Shown one piece after another: positions 25,101 to 37,161 of a stretch of 64,000 nucleotides of DNA. Source of the stretch: Nipponacmea schrenckii. Its lineage: Eukaryota; Mollusca; Gastropoda; Lottiidae. A program made the position numbers and the translations under genes. The stretch is from contig JAUJPP010000002.1 in NCBI GenBank assembly GCA_030562195.1, forward strand, positions 124,001 to 188,000. The letters are read 5' to 3'. The notes under the pieces were generated by a model that did not search any database, was not told the origin of the DNA, and saw only the letters and a list, made by a program, of their open reading frames with translations. How positions within the stretch are numbered: the first letter of the stretch is position 1; each line of letters starts with the position of its first letter.

Positions 25101-26819
25101 TACCGTTTGTTAATAAAAATTTTAAAAGGCAAATATGTTGAAGAATCAATCAACATTATTTCGACATTAGATGTGTCTGAAAGAAATATTTAGAATATGG
25201 CATCCTACATTTCAAAAATTCTAAATGCAGCATTGAATTATACAAATCCCTCAACATCACCAAAAAATAAATTAACACTAACAATTAGTTTTCATTTTTT
25301 TAATGAAAATCACTTTAGTGTCTCAATTAGTGTAGGTTGTATCTTAAAAATGACCAGTGAAAAGTTTTACAAGAAACATAATAAGCACAACACATTTGAG
25401 AAGTTAAATTGATTTTTAAAATAAAGAAAATAAAATAATATAAGAATAGTTGTTCTTAAGCGTGTTCCTTAACTATAACAGTAGTGCCCGTGAATAAAGA
25501 AGGCCTGTACCTTAGATTAAAGAGCCTGTCTTAGTCATAAATTCAAACATCCATAGGTTGATAAGTATTGGACAATGTCCAAATGAGCATATTACTAAAA
25601 AATAAATTACAATATCTTGATCCTTAAACATATTGATCGACATTCCCACAGAAACTTGCCAGATTTCAACTACATTGTACATTGCTTGTTATTTTAATTC
25701 TTATACCCATACTTGTGACCCAAAATTGAAAGGGAATGTATTAAAATGTATGTAGGATACGAAGTTTAACACAGGACTCAGACCACTTAAACATTTTATG
25801 CAAATGATTATTTACTAGTTTAGTAAGTGATTTCTTAAAACCTCTTTCTCTGACCCTTTTGGGGTACATGTATTTGCATTCCCAGTGTTGACCTATGATC
25901 AGTTTGATTAGCTCAAGATTTTTATTGTCATGATATATTGATATTTTTGTCCAGAAACTAAGTGTTTTGAGCGAAATATTGAAAGATTTTCAATAATTCT
26001 AGAAAAATGAGGTTGAATTTCATGTTCAAACAGATGACATATGAATTAGTGAAATTGGTCCAGATCGATCGTTTATCATAATACTAAAAGAAAGAGAACA
26101 GCATTTAGTTAAAGGGGGACAACTTATTTCATTTTCGACGTTAGTTTGGACTTGGACCGGTAATTCATTTGCCATCTATCTCCATGTAAAGTCATGATAT
26201 TTAACTTTCTATAACTTGGTTTCTGTACAAAATTCAATATAGCATGACCATGAAAAGTTTTAAATAGTCAAAATGAAAGTAAACCACTACATTTTATCAA
26301 CATCCGCTTGACTGTTAGTGTCACTGCATACAAACCCACTATTTTTTAGAAATTACCTTCTTAGAAATTATGAAAGAATATGCAATTTCAGACATCAAAT
26401 TCCAAATCTAGACTTAAAATAAGTTAAAACTGGGAATGCAAAAAAAAACCCAAAGGAAGGGACAAAGAGGATTTCTAAAAATAGAGCGGACTAATAATCG
26501 TCATTGGCATAAAATGTTTTACTGGACTTTAAAGGCAACTTGGTCGCAGGTTTGAATTCGAGCTACTTATTAAGATTTTCTCAAGTAGAGATCCTTAAAG
26601 CATACTTAAAAACCATCGCGATTGAATCTACACCACAGATTTATACCCCTGATTACTTTAATAGAACATTTAAATACATGGAGTAATTTTCTACTTTCGT
26701 TCATGAAAATGCCAGACGAAAGGTAACTTATGAAGAAATCATAGCATGTCTGTGTGAAACTTCTTTCTTATTGGTAGATACATAAATACAAATCAAAAGG
26801 CACTGTTTGAAATGAACAT
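22105..26819. other. 4.7-kb intergenic region between the chitinase and FoxJ1 clusters
   Basis: I see no coding exon with a recognisable domain on either strand. The stretch is AT-rich with A/T runs and a TA-rich microsatellite near 22464-22500. Short open frames inside show no family resemblance. Unplaced 5' exons of Chi-5 are possible, since its ATG directly follows TTTTTCAG. Confidence 0.5.
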
Positions 26820-26825
26820 TTTATT
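26820..26825 (-). terminator. Poly(A) signal of FoxJ1-A
   Basis: AATAAA on the minus strand, about 65 bp past the FoxJ1-A stop codon. Matching signals serve B (31435-31440), C (41067-41072) and E (44842-44847). F, G and H have the ATTAAA variant (54001-54006, 58503-58508, 59803-59808). Confidence 0.6.
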
Positions 26826-26891
26826 TCTTTTATCATGATAAATAGAACAATAAATATATAGCACTATAAATATATAAACATAATATTATCA

Positions 26892-28073
26892 TTAAATATC
26901 AAATATATCAAATAGATTATCTACATTATGATTAACATTATACATATTATTATTATAATTAATATTATTATACATGTAACTTGAAAACTGGTTAATGTCT
27001 GATTTCTCTGAAACTTTACTTTTTTTATCTTCTAAATTAAAGGCCTTCTCCCACCAATCATTGTCAACATTACTTTCACTATTCGTCAGATTGATTTCAT
27101 TTTTAAAATATTGGTCACAGTCTTTTAAAGAATCAAATAAATCTAAGAATTCTGTCACATTACTTGGTGATTTGATAGGCTCAGTTGGTGAATGGACATT
27201 ATCATCACAATATTGTAAACTAGCATTATCACTGTAAGGTGAATTTCCTCTGTAATTGATTGGTGAATTACTATCACAGGATTTCTCATCATCACTATTT
27301 GATGACTTCACAGTAGAATTGATGAAAACATCCTCATCTAAAATTGGTTCAGTTTTAATATCTACACCGCTAAAATTCATGGCTTGTTGTAAAATACAAC
27401 TTGAAGGAGTTATCTTTTCTTGGCTTTGATGTGGATAGAAATTTCTTTCATTATCACAATGTAACTTCATTCTTTTACCACTTGGTATAATGTCTTCATA
27501 TATCTTTCTTTTATTCTCATATTCTGGTTTGATTCTCCAATAACCACCTTTTCCTAGATTATTCTTCTCCTTGGGAACTTTTTCAAACCGTTTATTTAAT
27601 GATAAATTATGTCGAACAGAATTCTGCCAACAAGTTGTGGTCATTCTGTAGTATATAAAATGGTCTGTAATCCACTTATAAATAGATGATATAGTTATTT
27701 TATTATCTACTGTATCTTTAATTGCCATGGTTACAAGATCATTATAAGAATATGGTGGTTTTATAAATGGATTTTGATTATAATCTACAGTATTTTGTGT
27801 AGAATAACTAACTGAATCTAATGGTAATCTTGGTGGTTGAATAGTATTTCTACTATTGATATTATCAATATTATTATAAACTTCTATCTTTCCTTGTAAT
27901 ATTGGTCTAGTTGATACAGGACCGTTTGGTGTGTTAAGATCTTGTAACCATTGAAGACTTTTTAAATTCTCATCAATATCTATTCTTCCATTATTTAAAA
28001 CATCTTGTGGATTCTTTCTTGACCAGTTAGACCTTAAACGTTTTGATAAAACTTGTTTAGACATTGACTTCAT
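26892..28073 (-). CDS. foxJ1-like: FoxJ1-A: intronless FoxJ1-type forkhead factor
   Basis: A 393-aa nuclear transcription factor encoded in one exon. Residues 38-46 (LKSLQWLQD) match the N-terminal LxSLQWLQ motif of FoxJ1. The forkhead domain spans about 103-190: NPFIKPPYSY, then ITISSIYKWITDHFIYYR, recognition helix CWQNSVRHNLSLN and wing GKGGYWRIKPEY. The VDYxxNPxxKPPYSY junction and IYKWITD are FoxJ1 features. IKTE (239-242) fits a SUMO site. The C-terminus has an acidic/Trp patch NDWWEKAF (338-345), comparable to the FoxJ1 NFDWEAIF segment, and ends LFDIFDI. FoxJ1 is the master activator of motile-cilia genes; whether this copy keeps that role is unknown. It pairs head to head with B and has a type-A promoter. 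The start is the first ATG after the TATA box and is conserved in all copies. Confidence 0.93.
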   Translation of the reverse strand: MKSMSKQVLSKRLRSNWSRKNPQDVLNNGRIDIDENLKSLQWLQDLNTPNGPVSTRPILQGKIEVYNNIDNINSRNTIQPPRLPLDSVSYSTQNTVDYNQNPFIKPPYSYNDLVTMAIKDTVDNKITISSIYKWITDHFIYYRMTTTCWQNSVRHNLSLNKRFEKVPKEKNNLGKGGYWRIKPEYENKRKIYEDIIPSGKRMKLHCDNERNFYPHQSQEKITPSSCILQQAMNFSGVDIKTEPILDEDVFINSTVKSSNSDDEKSCDSNSPINYRGNSPYSDNASLQYCDDNVHSPTEPIKSPSNVTEFLDLFDSLKDCDQYFKNEINLTNSESNVDNDWWEKAFNLEDKKSKVSEKSDINQFSSYMYNNINYNNNMYNVNHNVDNLFDIFDI

Positions 28074-28405
28074 TTTTACAGTTGACTTTACACTTGATAT
28101 TGCTCTTCACTTGAGATTGTATAATGAACTACCCAAACAGCGTGTTCTTTTATACATATTATTGTTCCTACTGTATTTAAAACAACCCAATCTTAGCTTG
28201 ATTGGATTCTAAAATTATAATCCAGATTAAATCTTATACATTAAACAGTTTAAGTGAGTTGTGTATGGCCTTGATTGTCAGTGATTATTGTGTACAATGT
28301 AAAGTAAATTAATTTTGAATGAAAAAGAGTTGAAAATAATTACAGTCGGTAAAAAGAATATATTGAAGGTGGGGGGTCAAGACGGAAGTTGATTATTGTC
28401 TTTGA
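28074..28405 (-). promoter_or_regulatory. FoxJ1-A promoter, type A: TATA plus 77-bp upstream box
   Basis: TATAAAAG lies at 28147-28154, followed by the type-A initiator region (AACACGCTGTTTGGGTAG). The conserved box at 28328-28405 begins 255 bp upstream of the ATG. Reading toward the gene it contains GACAATAATC (HMG/SOX-like), ACTTCCGTC (ETS-like) and TTGACCCC (nuclear-receptor half-site-like). These factor names are inference. Confidence 0.7.
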
Positions 28406-29847
28406 ACACCACAGACATACAGTGATATTTATAAATTTCCACTGCAGGAGATTGGGGACGAGTTTTTATTTTACACTTCAGACGATTGCTACATTAGACA
28501 TGAGAATAAAAACGTTAATTAGCTTCATATGTACAAGTTATTATCGCATCTAAATACAAATATAATTCCATTATACAAATACAATTCACTTTAATATAAG
28601 ATGTAAAGTCTGCTTACATTCAACATCATTTAAAATATCAGTTTAACTTTTTCAAGTATAAAAGTTATAATTTGATCGTAAAGTACATTTTGGGGCTACC
28701 TCTGATGAACCTATAAAGATCTAATTTTATTGATAATTGCAAACCATCGTGTTTGTGAAAAAATTGTCTAAGTAAGTTCCATCTCTTAAAATGTTATGGT
28801 TTCAAAATAAAACATAATATAAGAATAAATTTTTGAAGTAAAATATTTTGCAAGAATAAAAAAATCAAAATCTAAATAATTCTAATAATCTAATAACAAC
28901 AATGTTTTAATAATTTCAGTAATGGAACTATACAGAAATCATTGTCATGTTAAGTGATATATTTAAATGTTTTTAAAAATAAAATCAACGACACGATGAT
29001 GTTAAATATAATCCGACTTATATCTTAAACCAACAATATTTTAATCTACAACTATATAATTAGTATTAGATGTTTTATAAAGTCAAGTTATAATTATATA
29101 GAGAAATCATTGTCATATTAAGAACTTCATGAATAAATTAATTATTCTATATAACTTATGTCTCTACGTGAATTAAAAGCCTTTTTTTATTTGAAGATAA
29201 TCAACTAAAATTTCTATTTCAAAAATGAAAATATTCTTTTTATGTGCAAGTTGATACTAGTTCCTGTTTGTGAATTATAGTGTACAGAAATCATTTCGTA
29301 TAAAGATAAATCAATGTTTTAACAAGTTCAGTAATGAATCTATACAGAAATCACTGTCATGTTAAGTGATAAAAATTAAATATATTTAAATATAAAATCA
29401 ACGACTCGGTGATGTTAAATATAATCCGACTTAACTTATCTCTTAAACCAACAGTATTTAATGTGCAATTGTATATTTATAATTTAGATGTTCTATCAAA
29501 TTAACTTATTACTTAAACTAACAGTATATTTAGTATTTTAAGTTTAGTTATAATTTTATAGAGAAATCATTGTCATATTAAGTACTTAAAATTTCTAATT
29601 TTCGATTTAACTTATTAATCAAACCAACAGTTTAGTGTACAACTATATTTTAATTTCATACTTCAGTAGGAATTATTGTCTGATTCAGAGCTAAATATTC
29701 CTATAATTTTCAATTAAATTATAATTTGATTTACAGTTAATTAATTAATATTTTTGTTCTTATTATTCGTCAGAAGTCTAAAATCAAAACTCGTCCCCAA
29801 TCTCCTGTAGTGTAAATTTATAAATATCACTGTAGGTCTCTGGTGTT
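28406..29847. repeat. Divergent spacer of pair A/B made of FoxJ1 upstream repeats
   Basis: No gene. The left part (to about 29325) is type-A upstream DNA also found at 33125-33715 and, inverted, at 38550-39497. The right part is type-B upstream DNA, shared with 43900-44240 and 47000-47316. A motif close to GAAATCATTGTCATATTAAG recurs about every 150-220 bp (28936, 29102, 29350 and 29566 regions). Confidence 0.75.
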
Positions 29848-30198
29848 CAAAGACAATAATCAACTTCCGTCTTGACCCCCCACCTTCAATATATTCTTTT
29901 TACCGACTGTAATTATTTTCAACTCTCTTCCTTTCATTATTAATTAGAATTTTATTATTTTTCAATCTTTTTAACATAGTATACGGTAATCAGTTATAAT
30001 CAAGGCCATACTACAACTCACTTAAACCATTTAATGTCGAAGATTTAATCTGGATTAAAATTTTAGAATCCAATCAAGTCAAGATTGGAATGTTTTAAAA
30101 ACACTTTCGACAAGATGACTATAAGAGCAATATATTCGGATAGATCATTATACAATCTCAAGTGAAGAGTGATATCAAGTGTAAAGTCAACTGTAAAA
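29848..30198 (+). promoter_or_regulatory. FoxJ1-B promoter, type B: 77-bp box plus TATA
   Basis: The box is at 29848-29924, 275 bp before the ATG. TATAAGAG is at 30120-30127, followed by the type-B initiator region (CAATATATTCGGATAG). Confidence 0.7.
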
Positions 30199-31368
30199 AT
30201 GAAATCAATGTCTAAACAAGTTTTATCAAAACGTTTAAGATCTAACTGGTCAAGAAAGAATCCACAAGATGTTTTAAATAATGGAAGAATAGATATTGAT
30301 GAGAATTTAAAAAGTCTTCAATGGTTACAAGATCTTAACATACCAAATGTTTCTGTATCAACTAGACCTATATTACAAGAAAAGAGAGAAGTTTATAATA
30401 ATAATTATATCAATAGTGGAAATACTATTCAACCACCAAGATTACCATTAGATTCAGTTAGTTATTCTACACTAAATACTGTAGATTATAATCAAAATCC
30501 ATTTATAAAACCACCATATTCTTATACTGATCTTATAACCATGGCAATTAAAGATACGGTAGATAATAAAATAACTATATCATCTATTTATAAGTGGATT
30601 ACAGACCATTTTATATACTACAGAATGACCACAACTTGTTGGCAGAATTCTGTTCGTCATAATTTATCGTTAAATAAACGGTTTGAAAAAGTTCCCAAAG
30701 AAAAGAATAATTTAGGTAAAGGTGGATATTGGAGAATCAAACCAGAATATGAGAATAAAAGAAAGATATATGAAGACATAATACCAAGTGGTAAAAGAAT
30801 GAAGTTTCATTGTGATAATGAAAGAATTTTTCATCCACATCAAAGCCAAGAAAAGATAACTCCTTCAAGTTGTATTTTACAACAAGCCATGAATTTTAGT
30901 GGTGTGGATATTAAAACTGAACCGATTTTAGATGAGGATGTTTTCATCAATTCTACTGTCAAGTCACCAAACAGTGATTATGAGAAATCCTGTGATACTG
31001 ATTCACCAAATAGTTACAGAGGATATTCACCTTACAGTGATAATGCTAGTTTACAATATTGTGATGATAATGTCCATTCACCAACTGAGCCTATCAAATC
31101 ACCAAGTAATGTGACAGAATTCTTAGATTTATTTGATTCTTTAAAGGACTGTGACCAATATTTCAAAAATGATATCAATCTGACGAAAAGTGAAAGTAAT
31201 GTTGACAATGATTGGTGGGAGAAAGCCTTTAATATGGATGATTTGAATAAAGGAAGTGAAGTTTTAGAAAAATCAGATATAAACCGAATTTCAAATTATG
31301 ATAACAATAATGTTATTCATAATGAAGACCATAATGTGGAAAATCTATTTGATATATTTGATATTTGA
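30199..31368 (+). CDS. foxJ1-like: FoxJ1-B: intronless FoxJ1-type forkhead factor
   Basis: A 389-aa single-exon protein with the same layout as A: basic N-terminus (MKSMSKQVLSKRLRSNWSRK), LKSLQWLQDLN, an intact forkhead with KPPYSYTDL, CWQNSVRHNLSLN and GKGGYWRIKPEY, IKTEP SUMO-like site, Ser/Pro-rich region with SPYSD and HSPTEP, NDWWEKAF and terminal LFDIFDI. In-frame codons continue upstream to a GTG but contain no ATG, so the ATG at 30199, aligned in all copies, is the start. Its divergent partner is A. Downstream lies a segment (31369-33124) with a retrotransposon gag remnant that is shared with gene C, so B and C were copied together with their 3' flank. Confidence 0.92.
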   Translation: MKSMSKQVLSKRLRSNWSRKNPQDVLNNGRIDIDENLKSLQWLQDLNIPNVSVSTRPILQEKREVYNNNYINSGNTIQPPRLPLDSVSYSTLNTVDYNQNPFIKPPYSYTDLITMAIKDTVDNKITISSIYKWITDHFIYYRMTTTCWQNSVRHNLSLNKRFEKVPKEKNNLGKGGYWRIKPEYENKRKIYEDIIPSGKRMKFHCDNERIFHPHQSQEKITPSSCILQQAMNFSGVDIKTEPILDEDVFINSTVKSPNSDYEKSCDTDSPNSYRGYSPYSDNASLQYCDDNVHSPTEPIKSPSNVTEFLDLFDSLKDCDQYFKNDINLTKSESNVDNDWWEKAFNMDDLNKGSEVLEKSDINRISNYDNNNVIHNEDHNVENLFDIFDI

Positions 31369-31434
31369 TGATAATATTATGTCGATATATTTATAGTGCT
31401 ATATATTTATTTTTCTATTTATCATTATATTAGA

Positions 31435-31440
31435 AATAAA
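31435..31440 (+). terminator. Poly(A) signal of FoxJ1-B
   Basis: AATAAA about 67 bp past the stop codon; conserved downstream of C. Confidence 0.6.
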
Positions 31441-31535
31441 TGTATTTATATCAAATAATGTTCTTGTTCTCAACACTTCCTTCATTCTATCAGTAACAAG
31501 GGGAAACGTGAACTAAATCCCAAAAACCACCGTTT

Positions 31536-33030
31536 CTCTTGTTTGAACTGATGTGTTGTATATAGAACAGTTTGAAACTTTCAGTTGAACGAGATTTCAC
31601 GATTTCACCAAATAGAAAAGATATTAATACATGAATATGGAGAAGCCAGCGATTTCTAGATGTTTTTGTTCTTTGATACGATTTCCTGTTTTACATTATG
31701 AACGTGTATAGTTTAAATATAATGTCTCTCCTCTGTTTTGTCAAAGACAATAACCAACTTCCGCCGTGACCCCGAAACTGAAACTAAATTTGTACCTTTA
31801 AATTGATGTACATAATGTTAATTTATATCAAATTCCTGTACTAACTCAGATTTGATAAATTATATTGGCTACTTCTGATATTGTTTAACTGTGGTCTGAT
31901 CTGAATGAATCTGAAATGATTGACATGAATTATCTTTTCTTCGGTTTGTTTTTCTACGCCACCATATTGAAATAAACATGTTCTGATTCTTTTATGATTA
32001 TCCTTCATCGTCTTCTTTCAACATGGTCATCCAAATAAGGACATGTCATATTTGGCGACGAAGATACTTGATCTTGATGTCTACGTGGCTTAAACTGATA
32101 ATTTTGCTTTAATGGGTGCAATTTCTTACATTTTATGAAGTTACAACTTCTCTTCAATTTTTATTGAAGATGAATACGAATGGCATAGCACCTCCACCAC
32201 CATATATCAGTTGCTCGGAAAAAACTCATTTTGCCTAAAATCAACGATTTCAACTATATACTAATTACATGGATGCTTCGGATTATACAATGCTACGGAA
32301 GCCAGGAAGAAAGATATCTTATTACATTCCTTAGGGGCTGGAAACCAAAGGATATTTTATACATTATCAGAAGATTCTGTAGAGCGGGACGAAGAAGATG
32401 ATTATTATTCTTTCTCAGTGAAAATCATAGAAAATCACTTTCAACCTGATGTAAATGTAGTTGCTGAAAGATACAGATTTAAAAGACTGATACAAGCAAC
32501 AAGAGAAACCATTGATGAATATCTGACATCTCTGAGAGAACTCACTACTTTCTGTGAATTCCCAGATTTTGATGATAGAATTCGTGATCAAATTGTTGAA
32601 AAAACTTTTGTACGTGAAAGACTTTTTATGGAATCTAGCAGTAAACTTTACAGTAATCTTTACGATTGATGAAAATCGTGCTTTATGATATGATATGACA
32701 ACACGATAATATATATTTCTCAAACGACAAGGAAATTATAAAACACCCAAGGCGGGTTACTCGTGGACAATTAAATTTTATAATAATTTAAATCTGAGAA
32801 TACAGTGAAGAAAACATCAACAACTATACAAGTTATACGTAATGAACGATAACGATAGGAATAACGTGTCAAAGAACAAAACATTTACACATCGCTAACT
32901 ATACTTGACTTCCATGCACCAAAAATAGTATTATCTCTTTTTGGTAAACAAGTGTAAATAGAAACTTTTCAAACCGAAATGTTTCAAACTGTTCTACATA
33001 GAGCATATCAGTTCAAACAGGGTGACAAGA
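31536..33030. repeat. Fold-back segment: 45-50-bp inverted repeats around a gag remnant
   Basis: 31538-31585 (tttgaactgatgtg...agaacagtttgaaac) is the approximate reverse complement of 32982-33030. The enclosed 1.4 kb holds a second copy of the FoxJ1 box core (caaagacaataaccaacttc, 31742-31773), LTR-like sequence and gag. The same structure recurs at 41166-42660 behind gene C. Confidence 0.6.
31930..32669 (+). mobile_element. Ty3/gypsy-type LTR retrotransposon remnant: LTR end and broken gag
   Basis: An LTR-like 3' end has a polyadenylation signal (aataaacatg near 31971) and ends near a TGGCGACGAAG leader typical of Mag/gypsy-like elements. Broken gag follows from the ATG at 32170. The open piece 32418-32669 matches retrotransposon gag style (ERYRFKRLIQ, then a helix-rich LRELTTFCEF). 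A stop codon and frame breaks occur upstream, and nothing of pol is present. It is inactive. The copy at 41800-42299 is almost identical, so the insertion predates duplication of B/C. Confidence 0.7.
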
Positions 33031-33124
33031 GCAAAGATGCTTTACTTATTAAATCCTAGGTGAATGAATAAGGTCAACGGTAACAAAAAACCCACCACCG
33101 TTGCACAGTAGCTGATCATAACTA

Positions 33125-33715
33125 CATATTTCAAATACAAAATACAAATATAATTCCATTATACAAATACAATTCACTTTAATATAAGATGTAAAGTCTG
33201 CTTACATTCAACATCATTTAAAATATCAGTTTAACTTTTTTTAAGTATAAAAGTTATAATTTGATCGTAAAGTACATTTTTTGGGGGTACCTCTGATGAA
33301 CCTATAAAGATCTAATTTTATTGATAATTGCAAACCATCGTGTTTGTGAAAAAATTGTCTAAGTAAGTTCCATCTCTTAAAATGTTATGGTTTCAAAATA
33401 AAACATAATATAAGAATAAATTTTTGAAGTAAAATATTTTGCAAGAATAAAAAAATCAAAATCTAAATAATTCTAATAATCTAATAACAACAATGTTTTA
33501 ATAATTTCAGTAATGGAACTATACAGAAATCATTGTCATGTTAAGTGATATATTTAAATGTTTTTAAAAATAAAATCAACGACACGATGATGTTAAATAT
33601 AATCCGACTTATATCTTTAAAACCCAAAAATATTTTAATCTACAACTATATAATTAGTATTAGATGTTTTATAAAGTCAAGTTATAATTATATAGAGAAA
33701 TCATTGTCATATTAA
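33125..33715 (-). repeat. Orphan type-A upstream flank (gene body missing)
   Basis: Nearly identical to 28550-29118, the distal upstream region of A, in the same orientation. No promoter or coding sequence is attached: at about 33124 it joins directly to the end of the B 3' flank. It marks a lost minus-strand FoxJ1 gene, the former partner of C. Confidence 0.7.
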
Positions 33716-34215
33716 NNNNNNNNNNNNNNNNNNNNNNNNNNNNNNNNNNNNNNNNNNNNNNNNNNNNNNNNNNNNNNNNNNNNNNNNNNNNNNNNNNNNN
33801 NNNNNNNNNNNNNNNNNNNNNNNNNNNNNNNNNNNNNNNNNNNNNNNNNNNNNNNNNNNNNNNNNNNNNNNNNNNNNNNNNNNNNNNNNNNNNNNNNNNN
33901 NNNNNNNNNNNNNNNNNNNNNNNNNNNNNNNNNNNNNNNNNNNNNNNNNNNNNNNNNNNNNNNNNNNNNNNNNNNNNNNNNNNNNNNNNNNNNNNNNNNN
34001 NNNNNNNNNNNNNNNNNNNNNNNNNNNNNNNNNNNNNNNNNNNNNNNNNNNNNNNNNNNNNNNNNNNNNNNNNNNNNNNNNNNNNNNNNNNNNNNNNNNN
34101 NNNNNNNNNNNNNNNNNNNNNNNNNNNNNNNNNNNNNNNNNNNNNNNNNNNNNNNNNNNNNNNNNNNNNNNNNNNNNNNNNNNNNNNNNNNNNNNNNNNN
34201 NNNNNNNNNNNNNNN
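33716..34215. other. Assembly gap, 500 N
   Basis: Exactly 500 N, a placeholder length. It lies between the FoxJ1 upstream flank and element X. Confidence 0.99.
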
Positions 34216-34703
34216 TTACGTCTTATTTTTTCACAAAAATTGGTAGATGAGTAGACAAAAAATTATCATTAAAGATTCCGATAAAACATTTTCCGAAATT
34301 AGCCGGAAACGTCCGAAAGTGACCAAAAAATGAAGAAAATCACAGAAATCGGAATTTTCGGATTAAATTTTTGCACAAACTTGCAATTTTTTTATTCCAC
34401 AGAATTAGTACCATCAATATCTTCATTTTGTATGTATGCCATATATGCAAATTCCTAACCGTTTGATCGCCATCTTGAAATATGCAAATTATTGGAAAAA
34501 TACTACTCGTCCGCCATTTTTAATCCTATTTTTTCAGACTTGTTTTAAAATATAATTTGGATAATTATCTAGGTCCTCTAGTGGCATATTTTTCGATTTC
34601 AAATTTGTCTTTGGACCAGATCCTGCCAAAGTTTTTCAAAACTGACTTCCGTCTGAAAGTTAATAACTTTTGAACTCTACCATATGCATCCTTTTGATCT
34701 CAA

Positions 34704-34910
34704 AACAACATCATCAGAGAGGCACTGGACTGGAATCCCCAAGGGCATAGAAGACAAGGACGACCTTTACATAGCTTGAAAAGAATAAGACTGAAAGAGC
34801 TAGGAAGGATTGGCAAGACCTGGAATGAAGCAAAAAGAACAGCTCATAATAGATTGAGATGGAGAACGTCTGTAGCAGCCCTATTCTCCGCAAGGAACGA
34901 AGAGGACTAA
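34704..34910 (+). pseudogene. C-terminal tail of a LINE reverse-transcriptase ORF
   Basis: A 68-codon open segment ends in TAA and has the typical end of non-LTR RT proteins: EALDWNPQGHRRQGRP, then a Trp-centred helix (IGKTWNEAKRTAHNRLRWR) and VAALFSARNEED. No RT core lies upstream, so it is a 5'-truncated insertion. The copy at 49066-49272 keeps the frame with a few changes. Confidence 0.75.
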
Positions 34911-37136
34911 CTTACTAATATGCATCCTTTATTTTTCTGCACAATCATCTTCATTGGCTAAAGGTTCATATGATACCTTGATTTCTAATTTTAGTACAGA
35001 ACATATGGATTAATAGGGATCCAAAAATTGGTAATTTGCATATTTCTCGTATCTTCAGATGGTTATATCTCATGAACAAGACTCTTGGCAACATTCTAAT
35101 TGACATTATTGGGTGTGATTTTTTTCAGCTTTCTAACAATATCTTTATTTTAGCTATAGACCGAAAACTGATGAAAATACGCCTGTAGAAAATAAGCGAT
35201 TTTAACATTCATATTTTTTTATATTTAGTTCTATTTAACTTAAAAACAAAATTCGAACAGATTTATAATGTGCAAATTCCCAGCTTTCAAGCAATATATA
35301 AATCATTATGTATAAATAAAAATTGCGAAAAGTTTAAGAATAAAATTACACTCTAATTAAACAGATATAAATGCAACAGGTCATAAAATCTGATTGTGTT
35401 AATTTCTTATCTTTTGGTCAAGACACAAATTTTGACATTTCCAGTTAAAGTATCCCCAACCAATCAAAAAAAGTCATTAGACTTTGTGGGCGTGGTTAAA
35501 CCCAGATATTTTACATCACTGTGTGTATTTTTCTTTCAATCGAAATAGGGTCTCGGAGGATCAGTCAATATGTGTTATTTTGATGGACATGTATATAGAA
35601 TCTATAACCGATTGCCGAAATTTATATGGAAACTGATTTTTGAATTTTTAATTTGATTTTGATTTAATTACGATTAAAAATTATAAAAACTTCGAAGGTG
35701 TATATTGTGACGTTGACCTTTGGCGATCTTTATACCTGTACATATGTGATACGTTCTATCCAATGACATATTAAGCTTTATAGCAAAATGTAAACTTTCG
35801 GTTTATCGGCATTTAAAAATTGCGAATTTTTCCTATAAAACGGTCAATTCACAAATTTTGACATTTCCAGTTGAAGTTTCCAAAACAAGTCAATGGACTT
35901 TGTGGGCGTGGTTAAGCCCAGATATTTTTACATCACAAACCTTAATGATTGCCAGTCTATTAACAAGCTCAAATGTCACGTGTTAAATTATGAATAAATC
36001 ATCTCTCCCAATAATCGCAAAATCAATCTACATCCTTAAATGACAGCCAGGAGACCAACAAATTCTAAATAGCCCGAAAGCTGCAGAACTGTTACAAACA
36101 GGTCTAGTTATTCTTTCCAATGGTGTATAACACTTGATTTTTGATCAAAATTGCACGTTTTAAATTTGCAAATTTTGTAATTTCTTCTATACTAACTCTT
36201 TAAATCGAAATAGGGTCTCGGAAGATAATTCAATTTGTGTTATTTTGATGTACATGTATATAGAATCTATTGCCGAAATATATATGGAAACCGATTTTTG
36301 AATTGTTATTTTGATTTTGATTTTTTTACGATTAAAAATTAATCCAGTTAAAATGATTCAAAGATATTATATATCTTAAATAAAAGGAATGATTGTTCAT
36401 TTCTCGTTGTGGGCGATGTATGATATGGAATATGTGGAAGGAAATGACAACCTTTATAATTTTAAATGATATTCTCTTAAGCAAAAATAATGTACAGTTG
36501 AGAGGACTAGTGGTATAAGGGACGCAACTCTATAAAATACTCTCTTAAAGATGTAAAGCCGCGCTGTTAATTTGATGGCTCTATGTTATACCATAGCAAC
36601 TTGCCACAAATTGCAGGATCTAATGTTCCTACTACACCTAAATTAAGATTGATAAATAAATAAATAAACAAATTAAAAGTATCAACGATCTGGAAAGTTA
36701 ATTTAATCCGAGATCAATTTGTATTCTCAAATAAGGTGTTATGTCCCTTTATGACCACAAATTTGTTTTTTCGACGTTTTGTTTTACACACTAATTAAAC
36801 AGATATAAATGTTACAAGAAGAGTTAAGAAGATAATGCAACAGGGTCAAAAAGTCAAATTGTGTTAATTTCTTATCGTTTGGTCAAGACAAATTTTGACA
36901 TTTCCAGTTTAAGTATCGCAACCAATCAAAACAAGTCATTATACTGAGTAGGCGTGATTACGTTCTATTTTAAATGACAGCCAGGATATATAACACATTC
37001 TAAAAATCTCGGAAGCTGCACAATTGTTACAAACAGGTCTAGTTATTATTATGGAATTGGATATTATAAATGCAACGTTTCACCCATGCAATAGAAGGGA
37101 CGCGCACTGCCTTGGTACCGTCTAACGGTTCTAGTT

Positions 37137-37161
37137 GCAGTGCGTTCTTCGAACGCACTGC
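37137..37161. repeat. Perfect 11-bp hairpin at element X unit boundary
   Basis: GCAGTGCGTTC and GAACGCACTGC are separated by TTC. It is repeated at 47420-47444 and missing at the 51510 boundary, where a T-run replaces it. Confidence 0.85.
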
